Notes: generated by a model from the letters alone, not told the origin. Positions 1-7,168 are shown, counted from the stretch's first letter. The stretch is DNA of 10,224 nucleotides from an uncultured Clostridium sp. (GCA_946497585.1 CAMMLF010000058.1:1-10224); one strand, 5' to 3'. Numbers and translations: made by a program.

Positions 1-99
1 AAATAAAATAAAAATAAAATAAATTAAAAATAATTAAAAAATAATTAAAAAAATTAAATAATTAAAAATAAAATTAAATAATTAAATAAAAAATAAATT
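1..99. repeat. A/T-only low-complexity tract upstream of mnmE
   Basis: The first 99 bases contain no G or C. The plus strand is strongly A-biased, and T occurs only singly or in pairs. Inside it, a 17-bp sequence at 50-66 is repeated exactly at 70-86, giving a 20-bp period, so the tract has probably grown by slippage or duplication. No open frame with a ribosome binding site is present. Such DNA would be flexible, easily melted and possibly curved. It lies immediately upstream of the mnmE promoter, so it could act as an UP-like element or simply be a degenerate spacer. The tract continues beyond the left edge, so its full extent is unknown. Confidence 0.75.
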
Positions 100-127
100 G
101 ACTAAAAATAATAAATAAAATTATAAA
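98..127 (+). promoter_or_regulatory. Candidate SigA promoter of mnmE
   Basis: TTGACT (98-103) and TATAAA (122-127) are separated by 18 bp and lie right after the A/T-only tract. Each hexamer differs from the SigA consensus at one base. Transcription would start near 134 and leave a leader of about 150 nt before the mnmE start. The leader contains a weak 8-bp inverted repeat (134-141 with 195-202) and no recognisable riboswitch. In such A+T-rich DNA, -10-like sequences are common; the TTGACT box is the more informative part. Confidence 0.55.
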
Positions 128-287
128 AAAGAAAAAATCTTGTCGAAAAATGTTAAAATCAAATAAAAAACTACGCATGAAAATCAAAAATAAGAAGATT
201 TTATAAATAATTAATATAACTTGCTTACTAAAGGGGTAAAATTTAAATTTGACGATTTTGATGCGAATTTAGAAAATGGAGGTAAAA

Positions 288-1661
288 ATGGAAAAAACAA
301 TTGTCGCAATTTCGACAGCAAGTGGAAACGGAGGTATAGGAATAATAAGATTGTCTGGAAGACAATCTTTTGAAATAATAGATAAAATTTTTATACCAAA
401 AAATAAATCGAAAAATATAAAAGGATATACAATGAAATATGGAAATATTGTAAATCCAAAAAATAATGAAATAATTGATGAAGTTTTAGTATCATATTTT
501 GTAGCACCCAAAAGTTATACTACTGAAAATATGTGTGAAATAAATTCTCATGGAGGAACTGTTGTAGAAAAAAGAATATTGGAGTTATGTTTGCAAAATG
601 GAGCAGAACTTGCAGAACCCGGAGAATTTACAAAAAGAGCTTTTTTGAATGGTAGAATTGATTTATCACAGGCGGAAGGAATAATTGATTTAATTAATTC
701 TAAGACAGAAATGGAGGCTAAAGAGTCTATAAATCAGCTTGAAGGTAATCTTTCTAAAAAAATCAAGAATATAGAGCAGAAAATGCTCGATATTATGGTT
801 AATATAGAGGTTACTATTGATTATCCAGAATATGATGTTGAAGAGGTTACTAATTCTGAAGCTCTTAAAAACTTAACTGAAATACATAGTCTTTTAAAAG
901 AGCTTGAAAATAGCTTTAATAAGGGAAAAATCATAAAAGATGGTATTAAAACGGTTATTATAGGTAAGCCAAATGCAGGAAAGTCATCACTTTTAAATAG
1001 TCTTCTTAAAGAAGATAGGGCAATTGTTAGTGATATTGCTGGTACTACAAGAGATACGATCGAAGAATACTTAAATATAGATGGAGTTCCTTTAAAACTT
1101 ATTGATACTGCTGGTATCAGAGACACAGAAAATACTATAGAAAAAATAGGTGTTGAAAAGAGTAAAAAGCTTGTAAATGATGCTGATTTAATTATAGCAA
1201 TCTTTGATATTTCGGGCTTTTTGGATGAGGATGACAGGAAAATTATTGAACTTATTAGAGATAAAAAAGCAATAATTTTGCTAAATAAAGTGGATGTTTT
1301 GAAAGATAATAATCAAATGGAAAAAGAAATTAATAAATTAAATAAACCAGTAATAAAAATATCTGCAAAAGAGGAAATGGGCCTTGAGAATTTATATGAT
1401 GAAATTAAAAAAATGTTTGAATTGAATGAAATTTCAAGCAATAATGAAATTCTTATTACAAATGAGAGACATAAAAATCAAATAATTAAAGCAAAACAAA
1501 ACATTTTAGACGCGATAGAAACTGTGCGAAACAATATGCCAGTAGACATAATAAGCATTTACATAAATCAGGCAATGGAAGACTTAGGAGAAATCACTGG
1601 TGTGAATGTTTCGGAGAACATTATTAATGAAATATTTGCTAAATTTTGTTTGGGAAAATAG
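288..1661 (+). CDS. mnmE: tRNA uridine-5-carboxymethylaminomethyl(34) synthesis GTPase MnmE
   Basis: MnmE (TrmE/ThdF) is the GTPase half of the MnmE-MnmG complex, which installs the aminomethyl or carboxymethylaminomethyl group on wobble U34 of certain tRNAs, using a methylene-tetrahydrofolate-derived carbon. The 457-residue product has the full family architecture. An N-terminal folate-binding domain covers about residues 1-120. A helical domain follows, with a G domain inserted: P-loop GKPNAGKSS (226-234), switch TTRDT (253-257), DTAG (273-276) and NKVD (333-336). The protein ends in CLGK (454-457), carrying the family's conserved C-terminal Cys. The ATG at 288 was chosen because GGAGG (278-282) lies 5 bp upstream. 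An in-frame ATG at 276 overlaps that ribosome binding site and is unlikely to be used. The partner mnmG follows after 316 bp, an unusually wide gap. Length and motifs are normal, so the assignment is secure. Confidence 0.97.
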   Translation: MEKTIVAISTASGNGGIGIIRLSGRQSFEIIDKIFIPKNKSKNIKGYTMKYGNIVNPKNNEIIDEVLVSYFVAPKSYTTENMCEINSHGGTVVEKRILELCLQNGAELAEPGEFTKRAFLNGRIDLSQAEGIIDLINSKTEMEAKESINQLEGNLSKKIKNIEQKMLDIMVNIEVTIDYPEYDVEEVTNSEALKNLTEIHSLLKELENSFNKGKIIKDGIKTVIIGKPNAGKSSLLNSLLKEDRAIVSDIAGTTRDTIEEYLNIDGVPLKLIDTAGIRDTENTIEKIGVEKSKKLVNDADLIIAIFDISGFLDEDDRKIIELIRDKKAIILLNKVDVLKDNNQMEKEINKLNKPVIKISAKEEMGLENLYDEIKKMFELNEISSNNEILITNERHKNQIIKAKQNILDAIETVRNNMPVDIISIYINQAMEDLGEITGVNVSENIINEIFAKFCLGK

Positions 1662-1675
1662 AAAAAGAAAATGCT

Positions 1676-1702
1676 GAAATATCGTTATTTCAACGATATT
1701 TC
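1676..1702. other. Perfect 11-bp hairpin just after mnmE
   Basis: GAAATATCGTT (1676-1686) and its exact reverse complement (1692-1702) flank a 5-nt loop, starting 14 nt after the mnmE stop. No T-run follows on the plus strand, so it is not a standard intrinsic terminator. It may stabilise the mnmE mRNA 3' end, act as a weak terminator, or be a protein-binding palindrome. The structure is read directly from the sequence; the role is unknown. Confidence 0.6.
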
Positions 1703-1872
1703 TAAGCGAACAAAAATTAAAAATTCTAAAAGTGGTTTACGAAATATCGAAGATGATAAGTCAAAAAAACTTGAAATTTTAGGATTTGAAAATATGAAAA
1801 ATTTTGCTTATAGTTTAAGTTTCACATCTAACAGATTTGGGTGTTCGGTTTTGTGAAACGCGAACAAAATAA

Positions 1873-1953
1873 TGTGGATAAAATGTGGAAAACTTTTTGA
1901 AAAAATGTTATAAAAATTTAAATATTATAAAATAAATATTAAAATGTGGAAAA
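1873..1953 (-). promoter_or_regulatory. Cluster of three DnaA-box-like sites
   Basis: TGTGGATAA (1873-1881) is the exact reverse complement of the consensus DnaA box TTATCCACA. TGTGGAAAA at 1884-1892 and again at 1945-1953 each differ from it by one base. All three have the same orientation, and the first two start 11 bp apart, about one helical turn, as expected for cooperative DnaA binding. The 52 bp between the second and third sites is almost pure A/T and could unwind easily. Possible roles are chromosomal origin, DnaA titration site, or DnaA control of mnmG transcription. The sequence does not decide between them. Confidence 0.6.
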
Positions 1954-1977
1954 ATATTATTCTAAATGGAGGAAATT

Positions 1978-3876
1978 ATGAGTTATTATGCAGGAGATTA
2001 TGATGTAGCAGTTATAGGAGCAGGACATGCTGGTTGTGAAGCAGGCTTAGCCTGTGCAAGAATGGGGATGAAGACATTAGTTTTTTCAATTAGCTTAGAA
2101 GCAGTTGCTAATATGCCTTGTAATCCTCATATTGGAGGTAGTTCAAAGGGGCATATTGTAAGAGAAATTGACTGCTTGGGCGGAGAAATGGGAAAAAATA
2201 TTGATAAAACTTATGTACAATTAAAGATGTTAAATAAATCTAAAGGACCAGCAGTTTATTCTTTGAGAGCTCAGGCTGATAGAAAAAAATATCAAGCTGA
2301 AATGAAACATACTTTAGAAAAACAAGAAAACTTGTATTTAAAACAAGCTGAAATTGTTAATATTACTGTAGAAGAGGGAAAAGTTAAGTCTGTAGAAACT
2401 AATGTTGGGGCTATATATGGAGTTAAGGCAGTTATTTTGGCAACTGGTACATATTTAAAAGGTGAAATATATATAGGAGAAACTTCATATTCTAGTGGAC
2501 CTGATGGGGTTGCAGCAGCAAATAAATTGTCAGATGTACTAAATAATTTAGGAATAAAGTTAAATAGATTTAAAACAGGTACTCCAGCAAGAGTTAATAG
2601 AAGAAGTTTAGATTTTTCTAAAATGGAAGTACAAAAAGGAGATGCTGAAATAGAGGCATTTTCTATGGATGATACTTTAAAAAATGATAAAGAACAAATG
2701 GATTGTTATTTAACTTATACAAATAGTAAAACTCATGAAATTATTAGACAAAATCTAGACAGATCTCCTTTATATTCAGGAAAAATAACAGGTACAGGGC
2801 CTAGATATTGCCCTTCTATTGAAGATAAAGTTGTTAGATTTGCTGATAAAGAAAGACATCAAATATTTATTGAACCAGTTGGCAGAGGCACAGATGAAAT
2901 GTATGTTCAAGGAATGAGTTCATCACTTCCAGAAGACGTACAAATAGCTATGTACAGGTCTATTGCAGGTATGGAAAATGTTGAATTTACAAGGCCGGCA
3001 TATGCTATAGAATATGATTGTATTGATCCTCAAGAGTTAAAATTATCTTTAGAACATAAAAAAATTAAGGGAATGTTCTTTGCAGGACAAATAAATGGTA
3101 CTTCTGGATATGAGGAAGCAGCTGCACAGGGGCTAATTGCAGGCATTAACGCATCTTTAGAAATACAAAATAAGGAACCAATAATATTGGATAGATCACA
3201 AGCATATATTGGTGTTTTAATTGATGATATAGTTACAAAAGGAACAAACGAACCATACAGAATGATGACTTCTAGAGCTGAATATAGGCTACTTTTAAGA
3301 CAAGATAATGCAGATTTAAGACTTACTGAAATAGGACATAATGTTGGACTTATTTCAGATGATAGATATAACAGATTTTTAAATAAAAAGAAAAATATTG
3401 AGAACGAAATTGAAAGAGTTAGAAATACAATAATAAAACCAACTGAAGAAGTAAATGAATTTTTAAAGAAGAATAATACAAGTCCAATTACTACAGGTGT
3501 AAGGCTTTCAGAGCTTTTAAAGAGACCAGAATTAAATTATAATATTTTAGCAGAGCTAGATAATAATAGACCAAATTTAACAAAACAGGAAGCTGATGAA
3601 GTTAATATTTCTTTAAAATATGAAGGATATATAAATTTAGAGAGTGAACAAGTTGAAAGATTCAAAAAATTAGAAAATAAAAAGTTGCCAGAAAATATTA
3701 ATTATGAACAAATAAAGGGCTTAAGACTAGAAGCAAGGCAAAAATTAAATAAGGTTAGACCGCTTTCAGTAGGACAAGCATCAAGAATTTCAGGTGTTTC
3801 ACCAGCTGATATATCTGTACTTTTGATATATTTAGAAACTATTAATAGGAATCCTCACACTGTCTCAGGTAGCTAA
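1978..3876 (+). CDS. mnmG: tRNA uridine-5-carboxymethylaminomethyl(34) synthesis enzyme MnmG
   Basis: MnmG (GidA) is the FAD- and NADH-dependent partner of MnmE in wobble-U34 modification. The 632-residue product is of normal family length. The N-terminal Rossmann motif GAGHAG (14-19) binds FAD. The conserved [10 protein letters not shown] segment (about 45-54) carries C48, and the RYCPSIEDK segment carries C278; these correspond to the two catalytically important cysteines of the family. A helical C-terminal domain ends with the conserved [18 protein letters not shown] region, used by the family for MnmE and tRNA contact. The ATG at 1978 is supported by GGAGG at 1968-1972 with 5-bp spacing; the in-frame ATG at 1966 overlaps that site. 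DnaA-box-like sequences lie just upstream, so replication-linked control is possible. rsmG follows after 54 bp, probably in the same transcript. Confidence 0.97.
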   Translation: MSYYAGDYDVAVIGAGHAGCEAGLACARMGMKTLVFSISLEAVANMPCNPHIGGSSKGHIVREIDCLGGEMGKNIDKTYVQLKMLNKSKGPAVYSLRAQADRKKYQAEMKHTLEKQENLYLKQAEIVNITVEEGKVKSVETNVGAIYGVKAVILATGTYLKGEIYIGETSYSSGPDGVAAANKLSDVLNNLGIKLNRFKTGTPARVNRRSLDFSKMEVQKGDAEIEAFSMDDTLKNDKEQMDCYLTYTNSKTHEIIRQNLDRSPLYSGKITGTGPRYCPSIEDKVVRFADKERHQIFIEPVGRGTDEMYVQGMSSSLPEDVQIAMYRSIAGMENVEFTRPAYAIEYDCIDPQELKLSLEHKKIKGMFFAGQINGTSGYEEAAAQGLIAGINASLEIQNKEPIILDRSQAYIGVLIDDIVTKGTNEPYRMMTSRAEYRLLLRQDNADLRLTEIGHNVGLISDDRYNRFLNKKKNIENEIERVRNTIIKPTEEVNEFLKKNNTSPITTGVRLSELLKRPELNYNILAELDNNRPNLTKQEADEVNISLKYEGYINLESEQVERFKKLENKKLPENINYEQIKGLRLEARQKLNKVRPLSVGQASRISGVSPADISVLLIYLETINRNPHTVSGS

Positions 3877-3930
3877 ATGCTATGGAATGTATATTGATTT
3901 TAGATAATATATTTTTAGAAAGGAAAAATT

Positions 3931-4629
3931 ATGGATTTTAAACAAAAATTAAATGAATTTGATATAAAAATAAATGATGAGCAAATAAAAAGTTTTGAAA
4001 AGTATATGAATTTGCTTTTGGAATGGAATGAAAAAATTAATTTAACTGCAATTACTCAGCCAGAAGAGATTAAATTAAAACACTTTGTAGATTCACTTAC
4101 AGTGCTTAAATATATAAATGAGGATGATAAAGTTATTGATATAGGCACAGGAGCTGGTTTTCCGGGTATCCCTTTAAAAATAATGAATAAAAATACAAAA
4201 ATAACATTACTAGATTCGCTTAATAAGAGAATAAACTTTTTGAATATAGTTATTGAAAAATTAGATTTAAGCAATATACAAGCTATACATGGAAGAGCAG
4301 AAGAAATTGCAAGGAATAAACTTTATAGAGAAAAATATGATGTCGCTGTTTCAAGAGCAGTTGCAAATTTAAGTACTTTAACAGAATATATGCTTCCTTT
4401 TGTTAAGATAGGTGGAAAATGTATTTGTATGAAAGGTGCTAATGTAAATGAAGAATTGGAAAGAGCTCAAAATGCAATTAAAGAATTAGGCGGAGAAATT
4501 GAAAGGGTGGATAATTTTTATTTATCTGATAATGACAATGAAAGAAATATAATAGTTATTAAAAAGATAAAAAAAACTAAATCAAAATATCCAAGAAAAG
4601 CTGGAACGCCAAGTAAAGAACCATTGTAA
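3931..4629 (+). CDS. rsmG: 16S rRNA (guanine(527)-N7)-methyltransferase RsmG
   Basis: RsmG (GidB) is a SAM-dependent methyltransferase that makes m7G527 in the 530 loop of 16S rRNA. Loss of this mark is known to give low-level streptomycin resistance in several bacteria. The 232-residue product shows the family hallmarks: NLTAI followed by KHFVDSL (about residues 37-56), the SAM-binding loop DIGTGAGFPG (70-79), GRAEE (121-125), SRAVA (141-145) and the basic C-terminal KYPRKAGTP motif. The start is supported by AAAGGA (3919-3924), 6 bp before the ATG. The 54-bp gap after mnmG shows no terminator, so the two are probably co-transcribed. The stop codon (4627-4629) lies inside an 8-bp sequence that is repeated 180 bp further on, at the far end of an inverted-repeat element. 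The protein end looks native, so that insertion did not truncate the gene. Confidence 0.96.
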   Translation: MDFKQKLNEFDIKINDEQIKSFEKYMNLLLEWNEKINLTAITQPEEIKLKHFVDSLTVLKYINEDDKVIDIGTGAGFPGIPLKIMNKNTKITLLDSLNKRINFLNIVIEKLDLSNIQAIHGRAEEIARNKLYREKYDVAVSRAVANLSTLTEYMLPFVKIGGKCICMKGANVNEELERAQNAIKELGGEIERVDNFYLSDNDNERNIIVIKKIKKTKSKYPRKAGTPSKEPL

Positions 4630-4818
4630 TGTTACATTCAGTATATATATTATAAAAATACCAATATATGTTCTCGAACATTTCAAGTGAGCGCAGGCGA
4701 CGTAGGAGCGGAGCGTAACGTGCTTTGCCTTAAGCGAATAGCGACCCGCGTGGCGAAATGAGAGAGAATGTATATTGGTATTTAAGAATTTTTATTAACC
4801 GAACTGTAACATTGTAAT
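4623..4818. mobile_element. MITE-like inverted-repeat element with G+C-rich core, flanked by 8-bp direct repeat
   Basis: ATTGTAAT occurs at 4623-4630 and again at 4811-4818. Between them lies a 180-bp unit that starts GTTACA (4631-4636) and ends with the inverse, TGTAAC (4805-4810). Inside, a 20-base arm (4656-4675) pairs along its whole length with 4764-4783, using two G-T wobbles. After a 3-by-3 internal loop, CATTTC (4679-4684) pairs with GAAATG (4755-4760). The core is G+C-rich: I count 43 G/C in 70 bases at 4691-4760, in an otherwise A+T-rich genome. No open frame is visible. This fits a non-autonomous miniature transposable element or an interspersed structured repeat inserted at the rsmG stop codon. 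The direct repeat partly overlaps the inverted-repeat ends, so the exact boundary and duplication length are uncertain. Confidence 0.6.
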
Positions 4819-4850
4819 TGTAAATTTTATAAAAAAGAATACAATATTTA

Positions 4851-4879
4851 TTGACATATTGTATTTTTTTTTATATCAT
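4851..4879 (+). promoter_or_regulatory. SigA promoter of parA
   Basis: A perfect -35 box TTGACA (4851-4856), a 17-bp spacer and TATCAT (4874-4879, one mismatch) form a near-consensus SigA promoter. Transcription would start around 4886, only about 20 nt before the GTG start of parA, leaving just room for the ribosome binding site. It lies 32 bp after the right end of the inverted-repeat element, so parA expression does not need read-through from rsmG. Confidence 0.75.
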
Positions 4880-4904
4880 ATTTAAGAGAAATGGAGGGAC
4901 AAAA

Positions 4905-5669
4905 GTGGGAAAAATAATATCTGTAGCAAATCAAAAGGGAGGAGTCGGAAAGACTACAACCACAATAAATTTAAGCTCAATACTTGCTAAAAAAAATAAA
5001 AAAGTATTGTTAGTTGATGCTGATCCACAAGGCAATGCAACAAGTGGTTTAGGGATTAGCAAAGATTGCGAATTTTCGACATATGATGTATTAATAAATG
5101 ATGTAGAAATTTCTAATACTATTCAAAAAGTGAAGGTTAAAAATCTTGATGTGTGTCCGGCGAACATGAGTTTGGCAGGAGCAGAGGTTGAGCTAGTATC
5201 TGCAGTGGGTAGAGAGTATAGATTTAAAGATAAATTAGATAAAGTTAAAGATTATTATGACTACGTTTTTATAGATTGTCCACCATCACTTGGTTTGATT
5301 ACGCTTAATGCTCTTAGTGCTTCAGATAGTGTGCTTATACCAGTTCAATGCGAATATTTTGCATTAGAAGGGGTTGGAGAACTTCTAAAAACAATAGAAC
5401 TTGTTCGAAAATATTATAATAGAAATTTAATTATTGAAGGTGCTGTTCTTACTATGTATGATGCAAGAACAAAATTGTCTAATCAAGTTGTTAAAGAAGT
5501 AAACAAATACTTTGAGAACAGAGTATTTGAAACAGTCATTCCAAGAAATGTTAGATTAAGTGAGGCTCCAAGTTATGGTTTACCAATAGCTATTTATGAC
5601 CCTATGTCAAAAGGTGCTAGAAGCTATGAAAAACTTGCAAAAGAAATATTAAAAAAGAATAAACAATAG
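4905..5669 (+). CDS. parA: Chromosome-partitioning ATPase ParA (Soj)
   Basis: ParA/Soj is a Walker-type ATPase that binds DNA nonspecifically as an ATP dimer, works with ParB-parS complexes to separate chromosome origins, and in Bacillus subtilis also regulates DnaA. The 254-residue product shows the deviant Walker A motif KGGVGKTT (11-18) with the signature lysine K11, the A' region VDADPQGN (37-44), and the Walker B region FIDCPPSLG (122-130). It is the short form without an N-terminal helix-turn-helix extension, as expected for chromosomal ParA. The GTG at 4905 was chosen because GGAGGG (4893-4898) lies 6 bp upstream and the protein then begins MGKIISVANQKGG, the usual family start; any longer reading would run into its own promoter. 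parB follows after 149 bp and has a separate promoter. No noc-like ParB paralogue lies between rsmG and parA, unlike B. subtilis. Confidence 0.97.
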   Translation: MGKIISVANQKGGVGKTTTTINLSSILAKKNKKVLLVDADPQGNATSGLGISKDCEFSTYDVLINDVEISNTIQKVKVKNLDVCPANMSLAGAEVELVSAVGREYRFKDKLDKVKDYYDYVFIDCPPSLGLITLNALSASDSVLIPVQCEYFALEGVGELLKTIELVRKYYNRNLIIEGAVLTMYDARTKLSNQVVKEVNKYFENRVFETVIPRNVRLSEAPSYGLPIAIYDPMSKGARSYEKLAKEILKKNKQ

Positions 5670-5754
5670 ATAAACATAATAAAGACACATAATTTAATAA
5701 GCTCGTTTTATACTAAAATAACAAGAAAAATTAAAATTATTTAATAAAAAAACA

Positions 5755-5784
5755 TTGACGAAATATAATTAACGAGTATATAAT
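5755..5784 (+). promoter_or_regulatory. SigA promoter of parB
   Basis: TTGACG (5755-5760) and a perfect TATAAT (5779-5784) are 18 bp apart in the 149-bp gap between parA and parB. The predicted start near 5791 gives a leader of about 28 nt containing the strong ribosome binding site AAGGAGGA (5803-5810). An inverted pair CTCGTT/AACGAG (5702-5707 and 5771-5776) places one arm in the promoter spacer and could be an operator. That last point is speculative. Confidence 0.65.
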
Positions 5785-5818
5785 AAATGAAGATTTATTA
5801 TTAAGGAGGAATATACAT

Positions 5819-6673
5819 ATGGCAGGATTAGGAAGAGGATTAGATGCTTTATTTGCAGAAAGTTCAGTATTAAAGGAAATGAAGCAGACTGAAAATAATA
5901 GCGAAAATATAAAAAATATCAAATTAATAGAAATAGAACCTAATACAACTCAAGCAAGAAAAAAATTTAATGAAGATACATTAAACGAATTAGCGGAATC
6001 AATTAAAACTTATGGTGTCTTACAACCTATTATAGTAGAGCAAAAGAAAGATTATTATAGTATAATAGCTGGTGAGAGAAGATGGAGAGCTGCTAAAATA
6101 GCAGGTTTAACAGAAATACCTTGTTTGATAAGAAATGAAGATGAGCAAAGAGTTAAAGAAATATCTTTGATAGAAAATATTCAAAGAGAAAATTTAAATC
6201 CTATTGAAAAAGCTTTAGGGTATAAGGAACTTATAGATAATTATAATTTAAAACAACAAGAATTAGCTGACAAATTAGGAATTAATAGAACAGCTGTAAC
6301 AAATACATTAAGAATACTTAACTTAGATAAAAGAGTAATGGAATTAGCTATTGAAGGTAAATTATCAGAAGGACATTGTAGGTCATTACTTGGTATTACT
6401 GATCCAGATAAACAATACAAAGCAGCTCTAAGAATCATAGAAAAAGGTCAATCTGTAAAAGAATTAGAAAAATCTATGAAAAATAGAAAGACTATAAAAG
6501 AAGTTACAGCTAAGTATGAACCTTTATATAGAGAAATTGAAGATAGTTTTCAAAGTTTCTTTGGAACAAAAGTAAAATTAACACCAAAAAAGCGTAGTGG
6601 AAGAATAGTTATTGAGTATAATTCAAATGATGACCTAGAAAGATTACTAGATTTAGTTAAAAATCAACAATAA
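5819..6673 (+). CDS. parB: Chromosome-partitioning protein ParB (Spo0J)
   Basis: ParB/Spo0J is a CTP-dependent DNA clamp that loads at parS sites, spreads around the origin, stimulates ParA ATPase activity and recruits SMC condensin. The 284-residue product has the expected parts in order: an N-terminal ParA-contacting peptide GLGRGLDALF (3-12), the CTP-binding ParB/Srx fold with GERRWRA (85-91) and ENIQRENLNPIE (119-130), a helix-turn-helix around residues 146-167 that reads parS, and a C-terminal dimerisation region. AAGGAGGA lies 8 bp before the ATG. No consensus parS (TGTTTCACGTGAAACA) was found in this window, so its loading sites are probably elsewhere. The DUF4446 gene begins 12 bp after the stop codon and is very likely co-transcribed. 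Confidence 0.97.
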   Translation: MAGLGRGLDALFAESSVLKEMKQTENNSENIKNIKLIEIEPNTTQARKKFNEDTLNELAESIKTYGVLQPIIVEQKKDYYSIIAGERRWRAAKIAGLTEIPCLIRNEDEQRVKEISLIENIQRENLNPIEKALGYKELIDNYNLKQQELADKLGINRTAVTNTLRILNLDKRVMELAIEGKLSEGHCRSLLGITDPDKQYKAALRIIEKGQSVKELEKSMKNRKTIKEVTAKYEPLYREIEDSFQSFFGTKVKLTPKKRSGRIVIEYNSNDDLERLLDLVKNQQ

Positions 6674-6685
6674 GGGGTGTAAAAC

Positions 6686-7156
6686 ATGCAAGACATATAT
6701 TTAGTTATCTTATCAATTATCTCTCTTATAATCGCAATTATAAGCTTAGGTATTTCTATAAAGATATATAAAAATTATGAAAAAAATATGAATAAGTTGG
6801 GAGAAGGCAAAGACTTTGCAAAAATGCTTGAAAGTTATGTTTCACAAGTAAAAGAACTTAATAAAAGAGATGACCAAATTATAGAAGTTTGCAATAATAT
6901 AAATAAAGAGCTTTCTCATTGCATTAAAAAGATTGGACTATACAAATATGATGCCTTTGGAAATACTAAAAATAGCTTAAGTTTTACTTTAGCTTTGCTT
7001 GATAGAGAAAATAATGGAATTGTAATAAATTCAATTTATGGACAAGATAACTCTAATGTATATTCAAAGCCTATAGTGAAGGGTACTTCTAAATATAATT
7101 TATCTTATGAAGAAAAAGAAGCCATAAATATTGCTATGGAGAAAGTAAGTAAATAA
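6686..7156 (+). CDS. DUF4446 family membrane-anchored protein
   Basis: The 156-residue product has one hydrophobic helix at its N-terminus (about residues 3-27), a predicted coiled or helical linker rich in Lys and Glu (about 28-82), and a conserved globular end. That end contains the segments KKIGLYKYDAFG (81-92), SLSFTLALLD (97-106), NNGIVINSIYG (109-119) and VYSKPI (125-130), which I recognise as the DUF4446 pattern. The family is commonly found directly downstream of parB in Clostridia; its biochemical function is not known to me. The topology suggests a short membrane anchor with a cytoplasmic domain. A GGGGTG ribosome binding site lies a few bases before the ATG, and the start is 12 bp after parB, implying one transcript. 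A strong terminator starts 12 bp after the stop, closing the parB unit. A role linked to chromosome segregation is inferred from position only. Confidence 0.85.
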   Translation: MQDIYLVILSIISLIIAIISLGISIKIYKNYEKNMNKLGEGKDFAKMLESYVSQVKELNKRDDQIIEVCNNINKELSHCIKKIGLYKYDAFGNTKNSLSFTLALLDRENNGIVINSIYGQDNSNVYSKPIVKGTSKYNLSYEEKEAINIAMEKVSK

Positions 7157-7168
7157 CTTTACTTTTTA

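Larger units (their letters stand above)
1662..1977. other. Intergenic region between mnmE and mnmG: origin-like, no gene
   Basis: This 316-bp gap holds no credible gene. From left to right it contains the 11-bp hairpin (1676-1702); a 10-bp direct repeat GCGAACAAAA (1706-1715 and 1860-1869); a separated inverted repeat GTTTCACA/TGTGAAAC (1819-1826 and 1852-1859); a compact hairpin (1842-1866) built from TGTTCG-GTTT, loop TGTG, AAAC, one bulged G and CGAACA; three DnaA-box-like sites (1873-1953); and a very A+T-rich stretch (about 1893-1967). A weak promoter candidate for mnmG, TTGAAA (1897-1902) with TATTAT (1923-1928), has a poor 20-bp spacer. The mnmG ribosome binding site GGAGG is at 1968-1972. 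This combination of DnaA sites, repeats and meltable DNA next to gidA (mnmG) is what replication-origin regions look like, but function is inferred. Confidence 0.55.

Noticed and set aside
249..272. Seven-codon leader peptide (TTG start) before mnmE
   Set aside because: The start is TTG, the purine-rich sequence AAAGGGG is about 11 bp away, and the peptide has no attenuator context. Too weak to claim.
276..287. Earlier ATG as the start of mnmE
   Set aside because: This ATG overlaps the GGAGG ribosome binding site, which is correctly spaced for the ATG at 288. The 288 start also gives the standard family N-terminus.
1671..1856. Plus-strand open frame of 61 codons between mnmE and mnmG
   Set aside because: There is no ribosome binding site before its ATG, its first bases form the 11-bp hairpin, and the translation has no recognisable composition or motif. 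More likely chance in A+T-rich DNA.
1966..1977. Earlier ATG as the start of mnmG
   Set aside because: The ATG at 1966 overlaps the GGAGG at 1968-1972, which serves the ATG at 1978.
4631..4810. Long inverted repeat as the rsmG intrinsic terminator
   Set aside because: The stem is far longer than a terminator, has a 70-base G+C-rich core, and is not followed by a direct T-run. The flanking direct repeat favours an insertion element, though some terminator activity cannot be excluded.
4851..4904. Upstream extension of parA from a TTG at 4851
   Set aside because: That TTG is part of the -35 box, and the extension would translate the promoter. The GTG at 4905 has a proper ribosome binding site and gives the canonical Soj start.
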